Source: Bacillota bacterium (lineage in GTDB: Bacteria > Bacillota > Sulfobacillia > Sulfobacillales > JAIMBI01). From it: 37,487 nucleotides of DNA. Positions within the stretch are counted from its first letter, which is position 1, and each line of letters begins with the position of its first letter. The translations under genes were made by a program, and so were the position numbers. Below, in pieces: positions 1-7,795 of this stretch. A model generated the notes under the pieces. It was not told where the DNA came from, did no database searches, and saw only the letters and a list, made by a program, of their open reading frames with translations. The DNA lies in the NCBI GenBank assembly GCA_021818685.1, contig JAKATP010000016.1, positions 1 through 37,487 on the forward strand, read 5' to 3'.

Positions 1-213
1 ACTGTGCTTGCGGCTCAGCGGTTTGTCTGGTTGAGCTGAAGCACACTGACGACGGACCAGGGCGCTTCAGGCCTATCCTGACCCTTGCCATGGTCTTCTC
101 TCCGTCTGGAAATCAACACGGCTGGGACCGCCCCGAGTGGCGTAACACCCTTCGCTCCTTGCACGGTAATTCGCGCCGTTCTCTCCAGAGGGGTGAGCCC
201 CGGCGGCATCGCC
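1..213. other. upstream region without a recognisable gene
   Basis: I see no supportable gene here. One plus-strand frame stays open from base 3 to a stop at about 245, but it has no convincing start in the window, no ribosome binding site and no recognisable motif, and it runs through the promoter of the next transcription unit. It could be the tail of a gene that starts before the window or a chance opening in GC-rich DNA. Confidence 0.3.
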
Positions 214-243
214 TTGACACCGGATCCAGGCGATTCCTAGCCT
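214..243 (+). promoter_or_regulatory. putative sigma-A promoter of the proS T-box leader
   Basis: A perfect -35 hexamer TTGACA (214-219) is followed after 18 bases by TAGCCT (238-243), a weak -10. Transcription from here would begin at about 250, just before the T-box stem I at about 262, which is where a leader promoter should lie. The -10 is poor, so the exact start is uncertain. Confidence 0.55.
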
Positions 244-254
244 GATGAACACAG

Positions 255-461
255 TGGCCATGACGGAGCCAGTAGCGGGGATCTGAGGGCCAGAGAGTTG
301 GCGGTCGTTGAAAAGCCAATCCCTTTCCTTCGCCAAACCCACTCCAAAGCTGACGAGAGAACTTGTCCGCGAACCACCCGATAACGCGGTGACGAGGGGC
401 CGACAGGCCCGAAAAAAGGTGGTACCGCGAGTAGGCTCGCCCTTTTAAGGGCGGGCGTTTT
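255..461 (+). promoter_or_regulatory. T-box riboswitch leader with proline (CCC) specifier
   Basis: This is a tRNA-sensing leader that lets transcription continue when uncharged tRNA-Pro accumulates. Visible parts in order are the AGTA (loop E) side of stem I near 271-274, the AGAGAG motif at 292-297, an apical hairpin with TTGGC pairing GCCAA, and a specifier context AAACCCA with CCC at 338-340. The canonical T-box bulge AGGTGGTACCGCGA lies at 417-430. The terminator is an 8-bp hairpin, 435-442 pairing with 449-456, followed by TTTT (458-461). The specifier matches the downstream prolyl-tRNA synthetase reading frame. The T-box and terminator sequences look intact although the gene they control is broken. 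Confidence 0.94.
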
Positions 462-475
462 GTATGGAGGTGGCC

Positions 476-1576
476 ATGCGTCTCTCCAAGCGGCTCTTCG
501 AGACGCGCCGGGATGTGTCTGGCAACGTGGAGCTGGCGTCGCATCAACTAACTCTGCGCGCCGGTCTGGCGCGTCAGGTGGCTTCCGGCATTTATGGGCT
601 GACCCCGATCGGGGTGCGGGCGCTCCGGCGCCTCGAGGCCGTGGTACGGGAACAGATGGAGGCTATCGGCGGGCAGGAAGTGCTGCTTCCGGTGGTGAAC
701 CCGCGGGGGCTGTGGGAGGCGTCCGGACGCTACCAGTCGGTGGATGAGACGCTGGTTCGTTTCAGTGATCGGACGCGTCATGACATGGTGCTGGCCATGA
801 CGCACGAGGAAGCGGCCATCGACCTGGTGCAGGCGCTTGTGAAATCGCGTCGCCAGGTACCCCTCCTGATCTTTCAGATCCAGACCAAGTTTCGAGATGA
901 GCTGCGCCCGTGGGGCGGATTGGTGCGGCTGCGGAAGTTTTTGATGAAAGACGCCTATAGTTTTCATCTCACACCCGATGACCTGGATGCCCTCTATCAT
1001 CGGATGCTGGCCTCCTACCTCCGGATCTACGATCGGGTCGGCGTGCCGGTGGTCACGGTGACGTCGGATAGCGGCCTCATGGGTGGTGACGAAGCCCATG
1101 AATTTATGCTGGTGACGGCAGGCGGCGAGGATACCCTGGTACTTTGCCGTGCGTGCGGATACGCGGCCAGTCGGGAAGTAGCGGGCGGGCGCGTGCCACC
1201 GAGGACCGGCAGCCTGCCGCAGTGCATGCAGGTGCGCCTGCAGGACACGCCGGGGGCTATCACGATCGACACGCTGAGGGCTCGGTACGGGTATGCTGCC
1301 GACACCATTGTAAAGAATGTCTACCGCCTGACGGGCGACGGACGGGTGCTGGTGGCGCTCATCCGCGGTGACCAGGAGGTGAACGAGGTCAAGCTGGCGC
1401 GGGCGGCCGGCACCTCGGTGCACCCCCTTTCCGAGAGTGAGGCCGTAAAACGCGGGCTCTATCCCGGCTTTGTCGGTCCCGACCCGGGCCTGGCCCCCGA
1501 CACGCTCGTCATCGCGGATGACAGCATCGCGACGGAGGACGCCTTCGTCATCGGAGCCAATCGTCCGGGCTCACAC
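476..1576 (+). pseudogene. proS: truncated prolyl-tRNA synthetase
   Basis: The frame starts at ATG 476, 5 bases after GGAGG (466-470). An ATG at 464 is unlikely as start because it touches that ribosome binding site. About 367 residues match bacterial-type ProRS, a class II synthetase that charges tRNA-Pro: an N-terminal motif 1 region, motif 2 around FRDELRPWGG, and the YbaK-like editing insertion (VKNVYRLTGDGRVLVALIRG). Similarity stops after VIGANRPGSH. Motif 3 and the anticodon-binding domain, roughly 200 residues, are absent and do not reappear downstream. The frame stays open to 2137 but that tail is not ProRS-like. The motif 2 loop also departs from the usual RPRFGLMRGREF pattern (RPWGGLVRLRKF), which suggests drift. 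The product cannot be an active synthetase, so a second proS must exist elsewhere if this is a real chromosome. Confidence 0.85.
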
Positions 1577-1589
1577 CCGGTCATGGACC

Positions 1590-2330
1590 GCCCGTGGCGC
1601 GTACAGGATACGCATTGTCCGCAGGTGCCGTTGGCCCGGCCAGATCCGCGGGCCTGCCCCGGCAGTCCGATGAGCCGCCGATGGACAAGCGGCTGTCGCG
1701 GTCGTGGTCTGACGCATTCCAGACCACCCGTGTGTGCTCGCCGATCCCCGTGCGCCGCCCGCAGTAGCCCGTTGGGGCCCGGGAGCGGTTCGGCCGAGAC
1801 CATGGGCTGTCCACAACGCACCTCATCAGGACCTCCAGGCGCGATCTTCTCTCCCCGCAGCAACCACCGCTTGGCGAGGACGAAGGTTCCAGAGGGCCGC
1901 GTTTCATGTGCCCCCGTCCGGGGACTTTCGCCAGCCAGTTGCCTTCCCGGGCTCGTGCCTGGACGAGAGCGGTGCGCGATCGGGTCAGCTCCCGCAGCTC
2001 GGGTGGCGCCCGGTCGAGCACCTGGTCCGCGGGAACGCACAAAGGCCGCATCCAGCCCGCGATCCGGTCGGGATCGCGGACATCGCTCTCCCGCCCGCGA
2101 CCGGCCTTGGCCCGCTGGGGACTGCCCACAACCATAGGGCCATCCCGTGATCCTCGAACACGTTTCGGGTGGGATTCCACTCCGGGCCGGTTCGGTCGGT
2201 GGTCATGGCCGATCATCGGCGGCGGTCAGCGAATGGTGCCGGACCGTGAGGTCCGCGGTGTCGGCCAGGTACATCCGCACGACTTTCTGCCGTCCTGGGT
2301 CGGAAACAATGCCGAACGCTCTTTGGCCCG
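1590..2330 (-). mobile_element. degenerate IS110-family transposase relic
   Basis: Read on the minus strand, fragments of an IS110-type (DEDD) transposase occur in successive frames. A TGPEWNPTRNVFEDHG segment at about 2191-2126 corresponds to the family's TGVYWKPVWN-type motif. An SDVRDPDRIAGWM and PPELRELTRSRTALVQ segment at about 2129-1923 corresponds to its KTDVKDAEWIA and IRELRDLTRYR motifs. A shorter RWLLRGEKIAPGGPDEV piece lies at about 1869-1819. The N-terminal part near 2320-2206 is only faintly recognisable. At least two frameshifts separate the pieces, so the gene is dead. It directly adjoins the broken end of proS, which suggests that insertion or later deletion removed the proS 3' half. 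Element ends and target duplication were not found. Confidence 0.7.
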
Positions 2331-2611
2331 GCCGATGCCGGTGCCGCGATCCCCGGAGGGACTCTTTGCTGCGGCCGCGGGTATGTTGCCGGAGTCTGAC
2401 GCCCAGGGCGCCGGTCTGCTGCGGCCGCACCCCCGAGTGGCTCCCTCATGGGGGCCGGCGGGTCAAGGGCTACCTTGGCTCACGAGGCCTGCAGGCTCAA
2501 CGGCCGCCGCCAGGGGTGCGGGGCGGTGGGCGTCCCAGGGACCGGTTTTCAGTCCGGTTGGCCGAGAGGCTATGGCGAAGCTATTGGGGTGCAGCGGACT
2601 TGGTGAAGATG
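2331..2611. other. gene-free spacer between the IS relic and the lipoprotein gene
   Basis: No frame in this GC-rich stretch shows recognisable protein motifs or a credible ribosome binding site. It may be further eroded IS110 sequence, but I cannot show that. Confidence 0.35.
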
Positions 2612-2627
2612 AGCCGGCCGCCCGGCT
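2612..2627 (-). terminator. weak hairpin at the end of the lipoprotein gene
   Basis: AGCCGG (2612-2617) pairs with CCGGCT (2622-2627) around a 4-base loop, touching the stop codon of the minus-strand lipoprotein gene. No T-run follows on the minus strand, so it would be a poor intrinsic terminator. Confidence 0.3.
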
Positions 2628-3895
2628 TACCGACTGCCCACTTGCCATGTATGTCCGCCATCCGTGGTGGTGTATACGCGCAGGCGACCCCTCGGCAACA
2701 CCGCACACACAATCGCTTCCGTGGGAGACAGGGCCACCAGGTCATAGGTGGGATTCGCAGAGGCGTCTGGCGGCATGTGTGTCGATGACCAGGTGTGCCC
2801 GCCGTTCGCCGTCGTGATGAGGGCCACGCGCGTCGAGGAATTGTTCTGCGGAATCAAGAGGGCCCATCCGTTTTCGGCATCGACCCATTGGAGCTGAGCC
2901 ACCGTGCTGCCGGGACTCCCCACCCACACGGGCGCCCAGGTTTGGTCGTTCGTGGTCTGGTAGAGGACGGGGTGGTCAACCTGCGGTCCCGCGATCGTGC
3001 CGTCGGTCAGGGAGGCGACCAGGTATCCGTCGTCGGGGGTGACGAAGAACGGTGGGTGGATAACGAACAAATTGGGCACGTACTGAGGATGGCCGTTGGC
3101 CGGCGACGGCACGCTGGCCGGGATGGGCAGCGAAACCGGTGTCCATTGTTGCCCACCATTCGTCGTGTGATAGAGAACGGCCGCTCGGTCGTCCACGAGT
3201 GCGGAGCTCGCCGTCATCCAGCCGTCGACAGGCGTACTCCACGACGCGTTGATAAAGGCCGTGTTGGCATTAGAGTAGACAGGCGTCGGAGCCAATATAT
3301 TGTCAGTAATCCGCCACAATGCCTGCGGACCCGTCTGTGTCCCGACGGGACCCGACGCCAAGAGAGAGCCCATTCCGGTCGCCGACACCGTCAGCGAAGC
3401 CGTCACGATGGAGTCGGACCAAGGGACGGCCGGGGTGAAAGCTTGCCAGTGGCCCCCGCCGTCGGACGTGGTCCAGAGCCGGAACGCTTGATCCTGGTGA
3501 GAGGAGGTGGCGACCCACGCACGGTCCGCCGTAGGTGCCGACCAGGCCAGAAAGGCCCCCTGCTGTTGGAATACCCGCACCCAAGAGCGTGTGCCATTGA
3601 CCGTACGCCAGAGTGCCGAGCGAGTCACTGCACCGGAGGAGTTGAACGTGGCCGTTTCGGCCCAACCGACCACCGGAGTTACCATATGGAGCGTGCCCAC
3701 GTCGGGAAGGGCGGCTGTGGAGACAACGCGGGGAGACGCGACTTCAGCCGACTTGCGACGCGCTCTGGACTGTGTCCGCGAATCGGGATGGGCGCTGGGA
3801 TGGCGCCCGGCGGCGGAGTGGCCTGCCGCGCCGCATCCGCCCAGCATGATAACTCCGACCAGCGCGGCGGCCACCCGCATGAGGACTCGCGTCAT
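2627..3895 (-). CDS. lipoprotein with Asp-box (BNR/Ycf48-like) repeats
   Basis: The ATG at 3895 gives 422 residues that begin with a short positive stretch, a hydrophobic segment and the lipobox LGGC, so the protein should be exported and lipid-anchored on the outside of the membrane. An upstream in-frame start would add 43 residues before the signal and is less likely. A linker rich in Ala, Ser, His and Arg follows, then a predicted beta-propeller-like body with at least four Asp-box motifs (TSDGGGHW, TTNGGQQW, TTANGGHTW, TTDGGHTW). Such repeats occur in sialidase-like and Ycf48-like folds; in lipoproteins of non-photosynthetic bacteria the role is generally unknown. The gene stands alone on the minus strand, downstream of the aminotransferase gene with about 545 bases between. 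Function is not assigned. Confidence 0.85.
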   Translation of the reverse strand: MTRVLMRVAAALVGVIMLGGCGAAGHSAAGRHPSAHPDSRTQSRARRKSAEVASPRVVSTAALPDVGTLHMVTPVVGWAETATFNSSGAVTRSALWRTVNGTRSWVRVFQQQGAFLAWSAPTADRAWVATSSHQDQAFRLWTTSDGGGHWQAFTPAVPWSDSIVTASLTVSATGMGSLLASGPVGTQTGPQALWRITDNILAPTPVYSNANTAFINASWSTPVDGWMTASSALVDDRAAVLYHTTNGGQQWTPVSLPIPASVPSPANGHPQYVPNLFVIHPPFFVTPDDGYLVASLTDGTIAGPQVDHPVLYQTTNDQTWAPVWVGSPGSTVAQLQWVDAENGWALLIPQNNSSTRVALITTANGGHTWSSTHMPPDASANPTYDLVALSPTEAIVCAVLPRGRLRVYTTTDGGHTWQVGSR

Positions 3896-4440
3896 GGGAA
3901 GAAGTGCCCCCTGATTTCGGCGATTTTTGGGATCAACGACGCGTGCCGCTACCCGGTGACGGCTGGGATGACCGGCAGCCTGGGCGACCGGGTTTTCCCT
4001 CGTGCGACCCCGATCCTGGCGCATGTAGACACCACCGTCACGAGGGCCGAGGATGTGTCAACGGATTGGGGGTTGGAGAGCCTGGCCGCTTTGGGGCAGA
4101 CGACGCTTTGGACCTTGACGGGTCCCTCGCGGCAGTCACGGCTGCCCTTTCTGTGCGACGCGGATGGGGCCGCGAGTCCCGAGTCTGCTCTACGTGGTCG
4201 CCGTTGCGATGATGGACGAGCGTGGCGTCCGGCCTCATAGGGGGGACGCGGGTTCGGTACCGGTCACCATCCGTTCTGACCGAAAGACAGGGCTTGTCCT
4301 GCCCCAAGCCAAAAGAGAGAGCGATTGGGCCCGGAGGATCGGTGATGGGCCTTGTGCTCTCTCTCTTAGCCTTACCGTGCTCCCACGAGGATCGGCCGGC
4401 TTCTCCGGGACCCGGGGGGGTAGTATCGCGGGTGCGCTCC
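3896..4440. other. 545-base intergenic region with clustered hairpins
   Basis: No protein gene is credible here. The half next to the aminotransferase gene (4250-4370) holds consecutive inverted repeats: TTCGGT/ACCGAA (about 4252-4281), GGCTTG/CAAGCC (4291-4310) and a long 12-bp stem (4311-4367). On the minus strand this is the 3' end of the aminotransferase transcript and the distant upstream of the lipoprotein gene. A TTGACA occurs on the minus strand at 4061-4056 but has no convincing -10. Confidence 0.5.
4311..4367 (-). terminator. possible terminator or structured 3' end of the aldehyde dehydrogenase/aminotransferase unit
   Basis: On the minus strand AAGAGAGAGAGC (4367-4356) pairs with GCTCTCTCTTTT (4322-4311), 12 bp with one G-U pair, around a loop that contains its own GGCCC/GGGCC hairpin. 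A T-run lies inside the 3' arm rather than after it, so termination is plausible but not clear-cut. A second hairpin, GGCTTG/CAAGCC, follows at once. Confidence 0.45.
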
Positions 4441-5787
4441 CTATCCCTCGACGAGACACGCCTCCAGGGTGTCACACGCCTCGTCCAACAGCTCGAGCGG
4501 CGTGTTGAGCGGGGCCAGGAACCGCGCCACGTTGCCGTAGATCCCGGCTTTCAGCATGAGGACGCCCCGCTCCATGGCCCGGTGCAGGACCCGGTCGGTC
4601 AGATCGGGGTCGGGCTCCTTGGTCGCGCGGTCCTTGACGAGTTCCATGGCCACCATGGCCCCAAGCCCGCGGATGTTCCCGACGTGGGGGCTCTTATCGC
4701 CCATCCTCCGGAGCCGTTCTTGGAGGAATTCGCCCTGGCGTACGGCCATTCCGAGAAGATCCTCGGCCTCGAACGCGTCCAGCACCGCATTGCCAGCCGC
4801 CGTGCCGAGTGGATTGCCGACGAACGTGCCGCCGATCTGCGAGTCACCCGGCGCGTCCATGATCTCCGGACGGCCGATGACGCCCGAAAGGGGAATGCCG
4901 TCGGCGACGGACTTGGCAATAGTCATGAGGTCGGGACGGATTCCGGCGTGCTCGGTGGCAAAGAACTTCCCGGTGCGCCCGAACCCCGTCTGTACCTCAT
5001 CTACGATGAGCAGAATGTGGTGCCGCTCGGTAAAGGCTCTAAGCCAGGGCAAGAACGTCGGCGGCGGCACCACGAACCCGCCTTCACCCTGCACTGGCTC
5101 TACGATGACGGCCGCCACATCCTCCGGTGCGACCTGGACCAGGAGAGCCTTTTCGATCCGCTCGTAGCACGCGGTGCCGCACACGTGATCGGCTTGGTCA
5201 AACCCGAGCTCACACCGGTATGGATAGGGGAACGGCACCCGATACACTTCGGGGGCGTAGGGCCCCATGCCCGCCTTGTAGGGATGGGTCTTGGAAGTGA
5301 GGGTCATCGCCATGAGCGTGCGTCCGTGGAAGGCGCCTTCGAACGCAATGATGCCCTTGCGGCCCGTCGCCAGACGGGCGATCTTGACGGCGTTTTCGAC
5401 CGCCTCGGCGCCCGAGTTGAAAAACACGCTGGTGGCGGGCCCGCCGCCGGGAAAGCGCGCGTTTAGGCGTTCCGCCAGGCGCACGTAGCTCTCGTAAGGC
5501 ACCATGGTGAAGTCCGTGTGCAAGAACCGGTCCACCTGCCGGTGGAGCGCTGCCGTGACGAAGTCGTGGCGGTGGCCGACGTTTAACACGCCCACGCCGC
5601 CCGTGAGGTCGATAAACGTGTTGCCGTCGATATCGCGAAGCAGCGACCCCTGCGCTTCATCCACGACCACGGGGGTCCAGGTGGACACGGCACGGGGGGT
5701 CGCCTTGGCAATCCGATCGAGGACCACCTGGCTTTTCGGACCCGGAACCGTTGTCTTCAAGTCGATGTGACGCTTGGTGGTGGCCAT
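4441..5787 (-). CDS. gabT: class III PLP aminotransferase, probably 4-aminobutyrate aminotransferase
   Basis: At 448 residues this is full length for the GABA/ornithine aminotransferase group (fold type I PLP enzymes). Visible features are NSGAEAVENAVKIAR (124-138) for phosphate binding, FHGRTL (154-158), EPVQGEGG (230-237), the PLP-contacting DEVQTGFGRTG (263-273) and the Schiff-base lysine K292 in TIAKSVADG. The likely reaction is transfer of the amino group of 4-aminobutyrate to 2-oxoglutarate, giving succinate semialdehyde. An AAGGGA ribosome binding site lies 9 bases before the ATG. It follows the aldehyde dehydrogenase gene by 44 bases, so the pair probably acts in sequence on an omega-amino acid. 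Substrates such as 5-aminovalerate, ornithine or lysine derivatives cannot be excluded from sequence alone. Confidence 0.88.
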   Translation of the reverse strand: MATTKRHIDLKTTVPGPKSQVVLDRIAKATPRAVSTWTPVVVDEAQGSLLRDIDGNTFIDLTGGVGVLNVGHRHDFVTAALHRQVDRFLHTDFTMVPYESYVRLAERLNARFPGGGPATSVFFNSGAEAVENAVKIARLATGRKGIIAFEGAFHGRTLMAMTLTSKTHPYKAGMGPYAPEVYRVPFPYPYRCELGFDQADHVCGTACYERIEKALLVQVAPEDVAAVIVEPVQGEGGFVVPPPTFLPWLRAFTERHHILLIVDEVQTGFGRTGKFFATEHAGIRPDLMTIAKSVADGIPLSGVIGRPEIMDAPGDSQIGGTFVGNPLGTAAGNAVLDAFEAEDLLGMAVRQGEFLQERLRRMGDKSPHVGNIRGLGAMVAMELVKDRATKEPDPDLTDRVLHRAMERGVLMLKAGIYGNVARFLAPLNTPLELLDEACDTLEACLVEG

Positions 5788-5831
5788 TGCAAGAACTCCC
5801 TTCGTGAAGAAACCAGCCGGCGGTTGCTCAA

Positions 5832-7310
5832 TTAGTCGTCGATCTGGGCCCGCTGCAGCTTGCCGCTAAAGTCGACATACACCGACTTCCATTCGCTGAA
5901 AAAGTCGATAGCGGCTGTCCCCGCCTCGCGGTGACCATTCCCTGTGTCTCGCGTGCCCCCGAACGGCAGATGAATCTCGGCCCCGGTCGTACCGGCGTTG
6001 ATGTACACGATGCCGGAAGCGAGATCCCGGATGGCGCGAAACGTCTTCTGCACATCTTGCGTAAAGATGGACGACGACAGACCGTACGCCACCTCGTTGT
6101 TGACCTCGATGGCCTCATCCAGGGTGTCCACTGGGATCATGGACAGAACGGGCCCGAAAATCTCTTCTCGGGCGATGCGCATGGTACGGGACACGTCCGC
6201 AAACAGGGTCGGAGCATAAAACGCGCCCCGGGACAACTCCCCACTCTCGGCCGGCTCCCCGCCCACGACCAGACGCGCCCCCTCCTTCCGGCCCACTTCC
6301 ACGTAACCGTGAACCCGCTCACGGGCCTGGCGATGGATGAGGGGCCCCACGTCGGTGGAATCCAAGAGACCGTCTCCGAGCCGGAGCTTTTGGATGCGGT
6401 CGGTAAGCCGCGCTTCGAGGGCCGGATATATGCCTCGCTGTACGATAAGACGGGAGCAGGCTGTGCATCGCTGGCCGGTAGTGCCGAATGCACTCCAGAG
6501 GATGCCCTCGACGGCCAGATCTAAATTGGCGTCATCCATGACCAGGACGGCGTTTTTGCCGCCGAGTTCAAGAGATACCCGCTTCAGGCCGTAGCCCGCC
6601 TTCTCCGCCACATGCCGCCCGGTCTCCACCGAGCCCGTAAACGAAATGAGTTTTACGTCGGGGTGCCCGAGAAGGGCGTCTCCCACTTCGCCTCCCGAGC
6701 CGTATACGAGATTGACTACGCCGCCGGGCACACCTGCCTCATGCAGGATCTTCACCATCTCGCCCGCGACCAGCGGCGTGTCACTGGCCGGTTTGAACAC
6801 CACCGTGTTGCCCAGTACCAGGGCTGGGAACATCTTCCACGACGGAATGGCCGCAGGGAAATTCCAGGGCGTGATAACGGCAGCCACCCCGATGGGGTCC
6901 CGCATCGCGAACGCAAACTTGTCCGGAAGCTCCGACGGGGTCGTGTAGCCGAAGCTTCGCCGCCCCTCGCCGCCCATGTAATAGGCCATGTCGATGGCTT
7001 CCTGGACGTCGCCGCGGGCTTCGGTCAGCACCTTGCCCATCTCCTGGGTCATGAGCCGCGCCAGTGCCTCTTTGCGCTCCTCCAGGATGCGCCCTACCCG
7101 GTAGAGAATTTCACCGCGCTTCGGCGCCGGAGTGAGTCGCCAGCTCTGAAAGGCACGCCCGGCAATCCTGACGGCACGATCAACATCAGACGCATCGGAC
7201 GACGGGACGTCAGCCAGTTTCTCGCCCGTGGCGGGGTTGAATTTTTCGGTGTACCGACCCGAGGACGGGGCGGTGGCCTTTCCGTCAATCAGGTTCTTGA
7301 GCTCCAACAA
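5832..7310 (-). CDS. NAD(P)-dependent aldehyde dehydrogenase (possibly succinate-semialdehyde type)
   Basis: The 492-residue product is a complete ALDH-superfamily enzyme. It has the oxyanion Asn (N150 in TPWNFP), the Rossmann FTGSVETG (224-231), the general base Glu (E248 in LELGGKN) and the catalytic Cys (C282 in GQRCTAC). The C-terminal part ([20 protein letters not shown]) resembles 2-oxoglutarate-semialdehyde and related dehydrogenases. Pairing with a GABA-type aminotransferase suggests oxidation of succinate semialdehyde to succinate, but this is an inference. The start is TTG, either 7310 or the adjacent TTG 7307: AAGGAGG lies 4 bases before the first and 7 before the second, so the second may be the real one. 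A palindrome and a candidate promoter lie upstream. Confidence 0.88.
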   Translation of the reverse strand: MLELKNLIDGKATAPSSGRYTEKFNPATGEKLADVPSSDASDVDRAVRIAGRAFQSWRLTPAPKRGEILYRVGRILEERKEALARLMTQEMGKVLTEARGDVQEAIDMAYYMGGEGRRSFGYTTPSELPDKFAFAMRDPIGVAAVITPWNFPAAIPSWKMFPALVLGNTVVFKPASDTPLVAGEMVKILHEAGVPGGVVNLVYGSGGEVGDALLGHPDVKLISFTGSVETGRHVAEKAGYGLKRVSLELGGKNAVLVMDDANLDLAVEGILWSAFGTTGQRCTACSRLIVQRGIYPALEARLTDRIQKLRLGDGLLDSTDVGPLIHRQARERVHGYVEVGRKEGARLVVGGEPAESGELSRGAFYAPTLFADVSRTMRIAREEIFGPVLSMIPVDTLDEAIEVNNEVAYGLSSSIFTQDVQKTFRAIRDLASGIVYINAGTTGAEIHLPFGGTRDTGNGHREAGTAAIDFFSEWKSVYVDFSGKLQRAQIDD

Positions 7311-7325
7311 GCACCCTCCTTGGCC

Positions 7326-7337
7326 GCCCCCGGGGGC
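7326..7337. repeat. 12-bp perfect palindrome in the aldehyde dehydrogenase leader
   Basis: GCCCCCGGGGGC is perfectly palindromic and lies between the candidate promoter and the ribosome binding site of the aldehyde dehydrogenase gene. It could be a repressor site or simply GC-rich sequence. Confidence 0.3.
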
Positions 7338-7359
7338 TTATCGCCAGATTTCTCCTTTC

Positions 7360-7389
7360 ATTCTATCCGAACGCCGCTGGACACCGTAA
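7360..7389 (-). promoter_or_regulatory. candidate promoter of the aldehyde dehydrogenase/aminotransferase unit
   Basis: On the minus strand TTACGG (7389-7384), 18 bases, then TAGAAT (7365-7360). The -10 is good and the -35 weak. It lies between the suf terminator and the aldehyde dehydrogenase start, which is where a separate promoter is needed. Confidence 0.4.
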
Positions 7390-7431
7390 CCCCCGGCCGG
7401 TCGACGGCACATTTGATCCCGCACGTGCAAA

Positions 7432-7464
7432 GGCGGCTTCGAGGGACAATCCCCCGAAGCCGCC
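7432..7464 (-). terminator. intrinsic terminator of the suf operon
   Basis: GGCGGCTTCG (7432-7441) pairs perfectly with CGAAGCCGCC (7455-7464), and the stem continues as GGGA/TCCC across one mismatch with a 3-base loop. On the minus strand the hairpin is followed by TTTGC. It lies 10 bases beyond the last suf-cluster stop codon. Confidence 0.75.
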
Positions 7465-7474
7465 GGAACGGTCG

Positions 7475-7795
7475 TCAGTCGACTTGGACCAAGAGGGTGT
7501 CGTTCTCACGGCGAACCGGGTAGGTCCGCACGGGCGCGAAGGCGGGATAGTGCACGGCGGCGCCCGTCTCAATGTTAAAGCGGCCACCGTGACGGGGGCA
7601 CTCGAGAATGCGGCCGTCCTGTGCGCCCTCGCAGAGCGAGGCCTCGGCATGCGTGCACAAATTGTCAATGGCAAAGAAGTCATCCCCGGCTCTCAGAAGA
7701 CAGAGCTCGATGCCATTCACCACTACCTCGATGGGCAATCCCTCCTGCACCTCATCAACCTGCGCGACGGCCTGCCAAGACGCCATCTTAGCCAA
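7475..7795 (-). CDS. Rieske-type [2Fe-2S] ferredoxin of the suf cluster
   Basis: The product is a small soluble Rieske protein of 106 residues. The cluster ligands are C47 and H49 (CTHA) and C66 and H69 (CPRHGG), the pattern of bacterial Rieske ferredoxins and of the ferredoxin components of aromatic-ring dioxygenases. No membrane anchor is seen. The TTG start at 7795 overlaps the sufB stop and lies 6 bases after GGAGGG. An ATG at 7786 is possible but spaced too far from that site. As the last gene of the suf operon it is probably co-transcribed with the Fe-S assembly genes and may supply electrons to, or be a client of, that machinery. A dioxygenase role is unlikely because no oxygenase gene is nearby. 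Confidence 0.9.
   Translation of the reverse strand: MAKMASWQAVAQVDEVQEGLPIEVVVNGIELCLLRAGDDFFAIDNLCTHAEASLCEGAQDGRILECPRHGGRFNIETGAAVHYPAFAPVRTYPVRRENDTLLVQVD

Noticed and set aside
464-2137. A continuous 557-codon frame that would fuse ProRS to a novel C-terminal half
   Set aside because: After about 1576 the residues become Arg/Pro/Ser-rich with no family features, and the opposite strand there carries IS110 transposase motifs. The open frame is a by-product of GC-rich sequence.
1906-2817. A 303-codon plus-strand frame over the IS relic
   Set aside because: There are no recognisable motifs and no ribosome binding site. The minus strand explains part of the region as a decayed transposase.
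2795-4240. A 481-codon plus-strand frame
   Set aside because: It is antisense to the lipoprotein gene, which has a signal peptide and Asp-box repeats; the plus-strand translation is Arg/Gly-rich without motifs.
4222-5466. A 414-codon plus-strand frame
   Set aside because: It lies antisense to the well-conserved aminotransferase gene, has no family motif and no ribosome binding site.
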